Assembly: GCA_934526185.1 (NCBI GenBank) | Contig: CAKTAA010000068.1 | Coordinates: 1-11,428 of the forward strand | DNA: 11,428 bases | Source: an uncultured Eubacteriales bacterium | GTDB lineage: Bacteria > Bacillota > Clostridia > Oscillospirales > CAG-272 | Reading direction: 5' to 3' | Part shown: one piece after another, positions 5,733 to 11,428 of the stretch | Position numbering within the stretch: position 1 is the stretch's first letter | How the letters are laid out: each line of letters starts with the position of its first letter | Made by a program: the position numbers and the translations under genes | Notes under the pieces: generated by a model | Told to the model about the DNA's origin: nothing | The model's input: the letters and a program-made list of their open reading frames with translations, nothing else | The model's database searches: none

Positions 5733-7793
5733 TTAAATGATTTCGACACTATATTTTTTCGCATCGCCAACCGCTTTTACCGTATAAAGCCTGACCTCTC
5801 CTTCGTATGTCATTTCAATTTCACACCCCTCGCGCGCATGCAGAACATACGGCGTCGCTATCGTCTGACACTCGGATTTTTTCAGAAATTCTCCATACAA
5901 AACGCCGGCTGTAATTTTTTGTTGTATCGTCGGCACGATACAGTCATCTACGCCGACAACCGAGGCGTCGGCGATATCTGTAATGTACAGCACCTTTGCA
6001 CAATGTGCTCCTACCTCAACAGTGAAGTACTCTTCCGTTATGCCGAGATACTCTTGATTCCAGAATTCAAACACATAACCGCGCTCCGTCTTTACCGTCA
6101 TGGGATCTGATGCGTCTGACCAGTTGATCAGTGCGTATATATGGGTATTTCCCCGTTTGCCCAAATCCAGGTATCCAGGCGTTATGCTATCCATCAAATC
6201 CAGCGGAAGAGCTGTTTCCGTATTCAGCGGAAACAGCTTGGAAAGCAGCTTTAATTGATCACTGTTCAAATTTCTCAATTTATCCGAAAGCATCAGAATG
6301 CCTCCGGAAGCAGCCATTGCAGTGACAAAGGTTTGTATCTCGTCGTCGGTTCGTGTGCAGTTTCGCTTACACTCCGCGTCCTCGTTTTCTGTCTTTCGGA
6401 TGATCAGGCAATCTGCGTCGTTAATATACCAGCGGCGGTTCGTATAATACCGTTTAAATACCGCATTGTAGATGTGTTTGACCGAGTTCCATTCGCCAAA
6501 AATATCGCCGCTGACGCGCATGCCGTCGCAGAGCCCGGCTGCAGATGAAAGAGGCGCGGTACAGGCCAGCAGAAAGGTATCCTCCGTGACGGCTGAACGT
6601 ATAATTTTCATTCCCTCTCTGAAATTTTTCAGTGCTGTAAAGCTCGGATTATAATATCTGCCGGGTGACAGACGGTTGGTAATCAAGTCAATTTTGATAT
6701 AACGATATCCCCACTCGTGTGAAACCTTATGAAATACATCATATAGAAATTTTTTTGCCTCCGGATGCGAAAAATCAAGCGACGGTTCATTATAACAATC
6801 ATCGTTATCCCAGTTTTTAACGTACCATTCCCGCCGGGGATCGTCCTCTCCAAAACTGGCGATATACGGTGACAGCCAGATTCCCGGTATATAACCATGC
6901 GCTTTTATTTCATCCGCCACGCGCTTCATGCCATCCGGAAAGTAGTTTGTCGGCTCCCAGTGGCCGCTGTAATAGAACCAGCCGTCATCGATCTGCACAT
7001 ATTTTACCGGCAGGGTTTCCCTGTTCGTGTCCAGTGCCTCCAGATTTTCATAAATCGTATCCTGTGTGATATACCTCAGGTAATAATACCACGTGCAGAA
7101 ACCGACCGGCGTTTCCCATTGCTTCAATTCAACGCCCATTTGTGCAGCAACCGCATCCGCGTATGTCAGCAACCCCGTACGGACATCTTCACAGACGCTG
7201 ATCCACATAGCATCTGAGGTCACACTCTCGCCGTTTTCAAGCGGATGGCTCTCCATATTCTGCTGAAGCTTTATTCTGCCGTCCGTATCGGCACAAACGA
7301 CTGAAAAAAACTCAAGAAAGCTGGAAAATCCTGCAATGACATGATTTCCCTCGGTATCTATAAAGGCCATGACATCGCCGCCTCGAACCGGTTCTTTCTC
7401 TTCGCTCATCTTGACGCTGCGTACCATTGCCTGCATCTCGTTTACTTCGTTCCCATTAACCGAAAATAAGTCATTGGTCATCAGCTTGTCAAGCGGTGCG
7501 CTCCACTGTCCGTTAAATGCGGTAAACGTATGCATTTTATCAATTTTTGCGCCCGTTGTGTTGATATAGGTTGTCCTGAGCAGCGTTCCGCTGTCCGTTT
7601 CCTCAGCTACCACTTTGAAATTTTCGCAGCGAGCGACAACGGATGTTCTGTTCTCCAATACTTTCCATTCTCCGACCGGAAATATTTCGACTGTCTTACC
7701 GCCGATCTCCGTTAGCAGAGAAACGCTGATATTGCTGATGTTATAGTATTTGTCCGTCAGGCACAGATTGCCCTCATGATTTATTATTTTCAT
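5733..7793 (-). CDS. GH36-family alpha-galactosidase
   Basis: The 686-residue enzyme should release terminal alpha-linked galactose from raffinose-type sugars or galactomannan fragments. The N-terminal beta-sandwich spans roughly residues 1-220 and the catalytic barrel begins at GFCTWYYYL (231-239). VQIDDGW (266-272) is the substrate-pocket strand. The nucleophile is D369 in YIKIDL and the acid/base is D430 in MRVSGD, both in GH36 positions; CTAPL (411-415) precedes the latter. A small beta domain closes the protein. Length is normal for GH36. There is no signal peptide, so it is cytosolic and would act on imported oligosaccharides, although no sugar transporter lies in the window. AGAGG lies 9 bases before the ATG, and a strong promoter lies at 7827-7855. 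It is monocistronic in view. Alpha-N-acetylgalactosaminidase or another GH36 specificity cannot be excluded. Confidence 0.9.
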   Translation of the reverse strand: MKIINHEGNLCLTDKYYNISNISVSLLTEIGGKTVEIFPVGEWKVLENRTSVVARCENFKVVAEETDSGTLLRTTYINTTGAKIDKMHTFTAFNGQWSAPLDKLMTNDLFSVNGNEVNEMQAMVRSVKMSEEKEPVRGGDVMAFIDTEGNHVIAGFSSFLEFFSVVCADTDGRIKLQQNMESHPLENGESVTSDAMWISVCEDVRTGLLTYADAVAAQMGVELKQWETPVGFCTWYYYLRYITQDTIYENLEALDTNRETLPVKYVQIDDGWFYYSGHWEPTNYFPDGMKRVADEIKAHGYIPGIWLSPYIASFGEDDPRREWYVKNWDNDDCYNEPSLDFSHPEAKKFLYDVFHKVSHEWGYRYIKIDLITNRLSPGRYYNPSFTALKNFREGMKIIRSAVTEDTFLLACTAPLSSAAGLCDGMRVSGDIFGEWNSVKHIYNAVFKRYYTNRRWYINDADCLIIRKTENEDAECKRNCTRTDDEIQTFVTAMAASGGILMLSDKLRNLNSDQLKLLSKLFPLNTETALPLDLMDSITPGYLDLGKRGNTHIYALINWSDASDPMTVKTERGYVFEFWNQEYLGITEEYFTVEVGAHCAKVLYITDIADASVVGVDDCIVPTIQQKITAGVLYGEFLKKSECQTIATPYVLHAREGCEIEMTYEGEVRLYTVKAVGDAKKYSVEII

Positions 7794-7826
7794 GCCGTCT
7801 ATCCTCTTAACAACTCATTTTCCGTG

Positions 7827-7855
7827 ATTTTACCATATGTCCTCAAAAAAGTCAA
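7827..7855 (-). promoter_or_regulatory. Sigma-A-type promoter of the alpha-galactosidase
   Basis: On the minus strand TTGACT (7850-7855) is followed by a 17-base spacer and TAAAAT (7827-7832), a near-consensus vegetative promoter. It places the transcript start about 7820, some 25-30 bases ahead of the alpha-galactosidase ATG, leaving just enough room for its ribosome site. I see no clear catabolite-repression (cre) site overlapping it. Confidence 0.7.
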
Positions 7856-7932
7856 CAAGGTTTTCTTAATCAAATGTTATACTGCCAATCATCCGTTTTT
7901 CAAATTATTCCTTGACTTTTTGTTAACCTCTA

Positions 7933-7961
7933 TTGATTTCTTCATTTTTTTATAGTAAAAT
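7933..7961 (+). promoter_or_regulatory. Upstream promoter candidate for the acyl-CoA ligase operon
   Basis: TTGATT (7933-7938), a 17-base spacer and TAAAAT (7956-7961) form a plausible sigma-A promoter on the plus strand in very A/T-rich DNA. It would give a leader of roughly 200 bases before the ligase ATG at 8178. A second promoter lies 46 bases downstream, so tandem promoters are possible. Confidence 0.5.
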
Positions 7962-7978
7962 AATACATATGATTTGTA

Positions 7979-8007
7979 TTGTATTCTACTGAAACTATAA
8001 ATATAAT
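7979..8007 (+). promoter_or_regulatory. Proximal promoter candidate for the acyl-CoA ligase operon
   Basis: TTGTAT (7979-7984), a 17-base spacer and a perfect TATAAT (8002-8007) predict a transcript start near 8014. The resulting leader of about 165 bases to the ATG at 8178 contains the paired elements at 8038-8115 and the hairpin at 8145-8167. The -35 matches consensus at only about half its positions, so this may be the weaker or a regulated member of a tandem pair. Confidence 0.5.
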
Positions 8008-8037
8008 GATGCAGTGATCAGCTTCCGCTGCCGTAAT

Positions 8038-8115
8038 GCAGGGCTGGTGCGACTTCTTTTTCCTTTCGGCCGGACGCCGAAAACAAAGTCTCCCCGCACT
8101 GCTTAAATTCAGCAG
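8038..8115 (+). promoter_or_regulatory. Structured 5' leader RNA upstream of the ligase gene
   Basis: Between the proximal promoter and the gene, the RNA can form a long stem-loop. TTTCGGC (8064-8070) pairs with GCCGAAA (8076-8082) around a 5-base loop. Outside it GACTT (8051-8055) pairs with AAGTC (8086-8090), then GTGC (8047-8050) with GCAC (8096-8099). A competing hairpin, CTGCT (8099-8103) with AGCAG (8111-8115), shares bases with the base of the first, and GCAG (8038-8041) can also pair with CTGC (8099-8102). Mutually exclusive pairing is what a switching leader shows, but I could match it to no known riboswitch class. It could instead be an untranslated leader that folds by chance. Confidence 0.35.
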
Positions 8116-8144
8116 AGATGAAGCAGCAAAAATTACGGGAAAGG

Positions 8145-8167
8145 AAGCCTTTGTGCAACAAAGGCTT
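8145..8167 (+). promoter_or_regulatory. 9-bp perfect hairpin at the ligase start region
   Basis: AAGCCTTTG (8145-8153) pairs exactly with CAAAGGCTT (8159-8167) around the loop TGCAA, and five T (8173-8177) lie directly before the ATG at 8178. The downstream arm contains AAAGG, the only ribosome-site-like sequence ahead of that ATG. The upstream arm buries the alternative TTG start at 8151, which has a good GGGAAAGG six bases before it. The hairpin could therefore restrain translation. As a terminator it is imperfect, because five bases separate stem and T run. Confidence 0.45.
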
Positions 8168-8177
8168 GGCGATTTTT

Positions 8178-9962
8178 ATGAACATAAATGTGAATATCAA
8201 TCTCTTTCATTCTAAAAAACGATATCCCCCCGAAAAGGAATATGAGGCGACCGATTTACGCAATCTGGTCAAAATAGGTTCCTCCCTTTTTAACGATAAG
8301 CCTTATATGTGCTTTAAGCGCAATAAGCAGGACTGTTCCGTCAGCTTCCGCGTTTTCGATAAGATGATCGACTGCGTCGGCACTGCTTTCTCAGAATGCG
8401 GAATTATGGGAAAAACTGTTGCCGTTATCGGAGAAACAACGCCCGAATGGGTTATGACATATCTGGCAACCGTCAACGGCGGCGGCGTCATTGTTCCGCT
8501 TGACAAAGAACTTGCGCCGGAGGAAATCGCAAACTTTCTTCGCCGGGCGGATGTCTGCGCCGTAGTCTATTCACACAATTACCGCAGAATATTTCAGGAA
8601 ATCGGAGAAACCATGCCGGAAATCAAGCTTTTCGTCGAAATTTCTAAAGAAACCTTTCCTTACCCGCCCGAGCACAGCGATGAACCGGCAATCCAAGAGC
8701 GATATATTCCGTTTGCCGCTTTGGTGCGGCGCGGTGCAACCCTACTTGCCCGCGGCAATATCGCTTTTACTGCGCACAACATCGATGTAGAAAAAATGTG
8801 TTCCCTCCTTTTCACTTCCGGCACAACCGGGACCAGCAAAGGTGTCATGCTTTCTCAGAAAAACATTATCACAGCAGTCAACGCAGCTTTTCGGATGATT
8901 CGCATCAGCTCGGAGGATGTTCTTGTTTCCGTCCTTCCGATTCATCATACCTATGAAATGAGCACGACTATTCTTGTACCGCTGCTGGTAGGCTGTACCA
9001 TAGGAATCAACGACAGCATCAAGAATGCCATGCGTTCCTTTCAACAATACCGTCCAACCATACTGGTACTTGTTCCTCTGTTCGTGTCTACCATTTATAA
9101 AAAAATATGGGATACCGCAAAACGAAATGGTCTTGACAAGAAGCTTCGGCTCGCGATTGCCGCCAGCGACAAGACGCGCCTTTTCGGCCTGGATCTCCGT
9201 AAGACGCTTTTCCGACAGGTTTTAGATGCGCTCGGCGGCCGTCTGGACCGCATCGTCTGCGGCGGTGCTCCGCTGAATCCGGAATTGGTCAAGGCCTTTG
9301 ATTCTCTGGGTATTAATTTGACACAGGGCTATGGAATTACAGAATGCTCACCGCTTATTTCCGTCTCACCTTTTGACTGGAAAAAGGGGGCCTCGGTCGG
9401 TCTTCCCGTACCGGGTATGGAGGTACGAATTGATGCCGACAACAATAGCGTTACTTACGGGGAAATTGTTGTACGCGGCGATAATGTGATGTTGGGTTAC
9501 TACAACGATCCGGAAAAGACAGCAGAGGTGCTCACACCGGACGGCTGGTTCAGAACGGGAGATGTCGGGTACATCGATCGCGACGGCTTCCTATATATAA
9601 CCGGCAGAAAGAAAAACGTCATTGTCCTGCACAACGGCAAAAATATTTTCCCGGAGGAAATAGAGGAATATTTGGAGCCTGTTGAATTGATCAGCGAATG
9701 CGCGGTTGTGGGTAGGACTGCGGACGATGGCGATACGATAAATCTGACTGCTATTATTTATCCGGATTTCGACGCTGCCTCTGCCAAAGGACTGACCGAT
9801 ATCGATGCAATCTCCAAAGCAATTCATGCAGAAATCAACCAGATCAATACAAAGCTCCCTCTCTTCAAGCAGATTCGCTGCATTGAGCTTCGAAAAACTC
9901 CGTTTATCAAAACATCATCCCACAAAATCATTCGACATAAAATCGATCAGCCATCAGCGTAA
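8178..9962 (+). CDS. Long-chain fatty acid-CoA ligase (AMP-forming, FadD-like)
   Basis: This adenylate-forming enzyme activates a fatty acid with ATP and CoA. Counting from the ATG at 8178 (594 residues), the ATP loop TSGTTGTSKG is at 213-222, GYGITECSP at 384-392, GWFRTGD at 456-462, the hinge GRKKN at 476-480 and the C-terminal catalytic lysine K583 in KTSSHKIIR. There His replaces the Gly often found before the lysine. No carrier-protein or condensation domain is attached, so fatty acid activation is likelier than peptide synthesis. Start choice is uncertain: the frame is open from an ATG at 8118 with no ribosome site, and a TTG at 8151 has GGGAAAGG at 6 bases. I prefer 8178 because the family-like sequence begins soon after (KKRYPPEKEYEATDL). 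It has tandem promoter candidates and a structured leader upstream, and a membrane protein gene 23 bases downstream. Confidence 0.88.
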   Translation: MNINVNINLFHSKKRYPPEKEYEATDLRNLVKIGSSLFNDKPYMCFKRNKQDCSVSFRVFDKMIDCVGTAFSECGIMGKTVAVIGETTPEWVMTYLATVNGGGVIVPLDKELAPEEIANFLRRADVCAVVYSHNYRRIFQEIGETMPEIKLFVEISKETFPYPPEHSDEPAIQERYIPFAALVRRGATLLARGNIAFTAHNIDVEKMCSLLFTSGTTGTSKGVMLSQKNIITAVNAAFRMIRISSEDVLVSVLPIHHTYEMSTTILVPLLVGCTIGINDSIKNAMRSFQQYRPTILVLVPLFVSTIYKKIWDTAKRNGLDKKLRLAIAASDKTRLFGLDLRKTLFRQVLDALGGRLDRIVCGGAPLNPELVKAFDSLGINLTQGYGITECSPLISVSPFDWKKGASVGLPVPGMEVRIDADNNSVTYGEIVVRGDNVMLGYYNDPEKTAEVLTPDGWFRTGDVGYIDRDGFLYITGRKKNVIVLHNGKNIFPEEIEEYLEPVELISECAVVGRTADDGDTINLTAIIYPDFDAASAKGLTDIDAISKAIHAEINQINTKLPLFKQIRCIELRKTPFIKTSSHKIIRHKIDQPSA

Positions 9963-9985
9963 GGCTTGCAGAAAGGACTCCCCGC

Positions 9986-10402
9986 ATGTCATTGGGAAAA
10001 ATTTTAAAACGCATTGCCGTTATCCTTTTATTGTTCCTGTTAATTTATGCTGCCGCTTCTGTCGTGTACGGCTTTTGCGTTAGCAACCTGTTTCAGGCTG
10101 TTTTTTATGCGGACGGTATCTATACTGACGATTTAGCAGCCTCGCTTTCAAAAGATGATTTTAACGCCATGAACTGCCGTACCTACGCAGGCGATCAGAT
10201 TTTTAATGAATCCTATCAAGTCTCTTTTCCTTTTGTATGGCACAATTTTGTCGGCGGTACGGCTTTTTGCAGTTATACCTATATCTGCACCGCACCTGAC
10301 ACGGGTGAAATCTTATATAGGCACAAAGTTGACACAACTTTGAAATTTCGGATAAGCTTCTCAGGCTTTCATGTAAAAAGTTATCAGCATTCTGAGAACT
10401 GA
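9986..10402 (+). CDS. Hypothetical single-pass membrane protein
   Basis: The 138-residue protein has a short basic head (MSLGKILKR), one strongly hydrophobic segment at about 9-31, and a polar remainder with several aromatic residues that would lie outside the membrane. A cleavable signal is less likely than an anchor because no clear signal-peptidase site follows. The outer part contains cysteines at about 62, 93 and 98, which could form disulfides. AGAAAGGA lies 8 bases before the ATG, and the gene starts 23 bases after the ligase stop, so the two are cotranscribed and end at the terminator beginning at 10429. I do not recognise the family. The pairing suggests a role linked to lipid handling at the membrane, but this is only context. 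Confidence 0.75.
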   Translation: MSLGKILKRIAVILLLFLLIYAAASVVYGFCVSNLFQAVFYADGIYTDDLAASLSKDDFNAMNCRTYAGDQIFNESYQVSFPFVWHNFVGGTAFCSYTYICTAPDTGEILYRHKVDTTLKFRISFSGFHVKSYQHSEN

Positions 10403-10428
10403 GAATAATTTCTAAGTTTATATTCCCG

Positions 10429-10461
10429 AAAAGCGGTATAGCTGAAGCTATGCCGCTTTTT
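10429..10461 (+). terminator. Strong intrinsic terminator of the ligase operon
   Basis: The stem AAAAGCGGTATAGC (10429-10442) pairs with GCTATGCCGCTTTT (10447-10460) with a single G-U wobble and a TGAA loop, and runs into five T (10457-10461). It lies 27 bases after the stop of the membrane protein gene. The minus strand has four T after the stem, so it may also stop transcripts arriving from the right. Confidence 0.88.
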
Positions 10462-10512
10462 GGTGTTCAAATTGACAAGAAAAGCGGGAGTACATCACAA
10501 TTACTCCTTGAA

Positions 10513-10635
10513 TCATTGGTGGGTTTGCTCGATCTGCTGTTTCACCTGAGCAACTGCAATACCGTAAAACATATTTGTCATATCCCATCCTGACGAGAGA
10601 GGTTTGTTTATGTGTATTTCTGTCTCCTTTTCCAT
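10513..10635 (-). CDS. Possible 40-residue small protein
   Basis: A short minus-strand ORF begins at an ATG at 10635 and ends in TGA at 10513-10515. The product has an acidic/basic head (MEKETEIHINKPLSSGWDM), a short hydrophobic NMFYGIAVA and an amphipathic QVKQQIEQTHQ end, which looks more protein-like than the longer competing frame over the same bases. No ribosome site precedes the ATG and the frame closes at a TGA three codons upstream, so it may be a remnant. The remainder of 10462-10816 holds no other gene I can support. Family unknown. Confidence 0.25.
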   Translation of the reverse strand: MEKETEIHINKPLSSGWDMTNMFYGIAVAQVKQQIEQTHQ

Positions 10636-10760
10636 AAAACGGGATCAATGAACATTTATTGTTGTGCGCAAATACGTGCTGCTTTTCTACCAGAGTTTAA
10701 TTTTTTAAAAAAGTACAGGGGAAGCTTCTGTTTGTCAGCTTTCATTTGCCGCTGAAATTC

Positions 10761-10802
10761 TGGTATAATTGCTTTCAAAACCCGTCAAAACAGTGTTATA
10801 AT
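10761..10802 (+). promoter_or_regulatory. Two extended -10 promoter-like boxes, antisense to the TmrB-like gene
   Basis: TG-G-TATAAT (10761-10769) and TG-T-TATAAT (10794-10802) both carry the extended -10 form. The second also has TTCAAA (10774-10779) at a 17-base spacing. They point rightwards into the 3' end of the minus-strand TmrB-like gene, and no plus-strand gene follows. They may drive an antisense RNA or be relics of a lost gene. Confidence 0.3.
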
Positions 10803-10816
10803 TACATCTGACTGTA

Positions 10817-11350
10817 TCATTTTCGTGGAATAAGCGTGAGGGACAGTTCTGCCGCGATTTTCTCCGCGACCTCGGAAACTGTTTTTCCGTCGGTTTGAAT
10901 ACGGTTTTCAAACGTACTGTCCGCAAATGCCTTAAGGCAGACGGGTAGCTGCCTTGCGGCCCACGAATCCTTGAAACCATGACGCGAACGCAAACGCTGC
11001 CGAATGGTTTCCGCTTCCGCCCACAAGAGAAAATGCCGGACAGCAACGCCGTCAGCTCTCAAGACGCCAATAATTTCCCGGTAATACTCTGGATCGATAA
11101 GCGTCATGGGAACAACGATCGGCCCCTCTCGATAATTCGCAGACAAATAGTACAGCATATCCCGATTGATTTTCCTCCACATGGGCTCCTTCTGAAAATT
11201 ATCCGTTTTTAACGATTCAGGTTCATTATCCCATAACCAGTAACCGATATTTTCTGGATCATACAGAAAAGAATTTGGGATCCGAGCACATAATTCAAGC
11301 GCAGTCTGCGTTTTTCCAGCACCGAATGCACCATTTATCCAAATAATCAT
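10817..11350 (-). CDS. TmrB-like P-loop protein (tunicamycin-resistance family)
   Basis: The 177-residue protein starts MIIWINGAFGAGKTQTALEL, with Walker A G-AFGAG-KT at 7-14, and continues with features recalled from Bacillus subtilis TmrB: YDPENIGYWL, then VPMTLIDPEYYREIIG, HFLLWAEAETIRQRLRSR, SWAARQLPVCL and a late FENRIQTD. TmrB is a membrane-associated ATP-binding protein that gives tunicamycin resistance when overproduced. This copy ends about 20 residues earlier than that protein (197 residues there). The fold is that of small-molecule kinases, so phosphorylation of a nucleoside-like antibiotic is possible but unproven. GGAAGGA lies about 11 bases before the ATG. Too little upstream sequence is present to define a promoter, although TTATACGTATAA (11415-11426) is a perfect palindrome there. 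A kinase of unrelated substrate is the main alternative. Confidence 0.85.
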   Translation of the reverse strand: MIIWINGAFGAGKTQTALELCARIPNSFLYDPENIGYWLWDNEPESLKTDNFQKEPMWRKINRDMLYYLSANYREGPIVVPMTLIDPEYYREIIGVLRADGVAVRHFLLWAEAETIRQRLRSRHGFKDSWAARQLPVCLKAFADSTFENRIQTDGKTVSEVAEKIAAELSLTLIPRK

Positions 11351-11428
11351 AATAAATTTTTTCCTTCCTCATTTTCAAGCTATCGATAATTCAGGACGCG
11401 CCGCAGCCTATCACTTATACGTATAAAT

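Noticed and set aside
6897..7217. 106-codon plus-strand ORF
   Set aside because: It is antisense to the GH36 catalytic domain, whose motifs leave no doubt about the true strand.
8008..8177. Known riboswitch classes (TPP, FMN, cobalamin, SAM, lysine, glycine, c-di-GMP, guanidine, fluoride, ZTP)
   Set aside because: None of their conserved core sequences is visible in the leader.
10448..10648. 66-codon minus-strand ORF overlapping the ligase-operon terminator
   Set aside because: It runs through the terminator stem, lacks a ribosome site, and its residues are less protein-like than the 40-codon ORF in another frame.
1..11428. CRISPR array, tRNA, rRNA, insertion sequence or prophage
   Set aside because: No regularly spaced repeat set, cloverleaf, rRNA segment, transposase, integrase or phage structural gene is visible.

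Overview
The window looks like chromosomal DNA of a low-to-mid GC Firmicute, most likely a gut-type Clostridia. The evidence is A/T-rich intergenic DNA, AGGAGG-type ribosome sites, sigma-A-like promoters with 17-bp spacers, and gene families typical of that group: a DrrA-type ABC exporter, a GH36 alpha-galactosidase, a FadD-like acyl-CoA ligase and a TmrB-like kinase-fold protein. I see no rRNA, tRNA, CRISPR array, transposase or integrase.

Left region (1-2880, minus strand). This is the accessory, partly decayed part. From upstream to downstream it holds a PP2C-type protein phosphatase gene broken by a frameshift at an A6 run, then an intact EcsC-family protein with a canonical EF-hand calcium loop at its N-terminus. 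After these come a 69-codon open fragment with no usable start, a 32-residue microprotein with two CxxC knuckles (zinc-ribbon-like), and an open fragment running off the left edge. Two long perfect hairpins (18 and 19 bp stems) and a terminator-like hairpin punctuate it. Upstream of the phosphatase lie a 14-bp-period direct repeat and a group of GTACA half-sites that may be operators.

Middle region (2883-5435, minus). A compact, translationally coupled operon encodes an ABC ATPase, an ABC-2 permease and a flavodoxin-like protein; both junctions are ATGA overlaps. Next to it is a two-helix membrane fragment with no ATG start, probably the tail of a decayed gene.

Right-centre region (5733-10461). 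A GH36 alpha-galactosidase (minus) is divergent from a FadD-like acyl-CoA ligase followed by a small single-pass membrane protein (plus). The divergent intergenic region carries one good promoter for the galactosidase, two for the ligase, and a long, structured 5' leader ahead of the ligase. The plus-strand pair ends at a strong intrinsic terminator.

Right edge (10462-11428). A possible 40-residue ORF and a TmrB-like P-loop protein lie on the minus strand, with two extended -10 promoter-like sites pointing antisense into the latter.

The most system-like feature is the phosphatase / EF-hand-EcsC / zinc-knuckle group on the left. It suggests a phospho- and calcium-linked membrane stress function, but its kinase partner is not in view and several members are broken, so this is a hypothesis.
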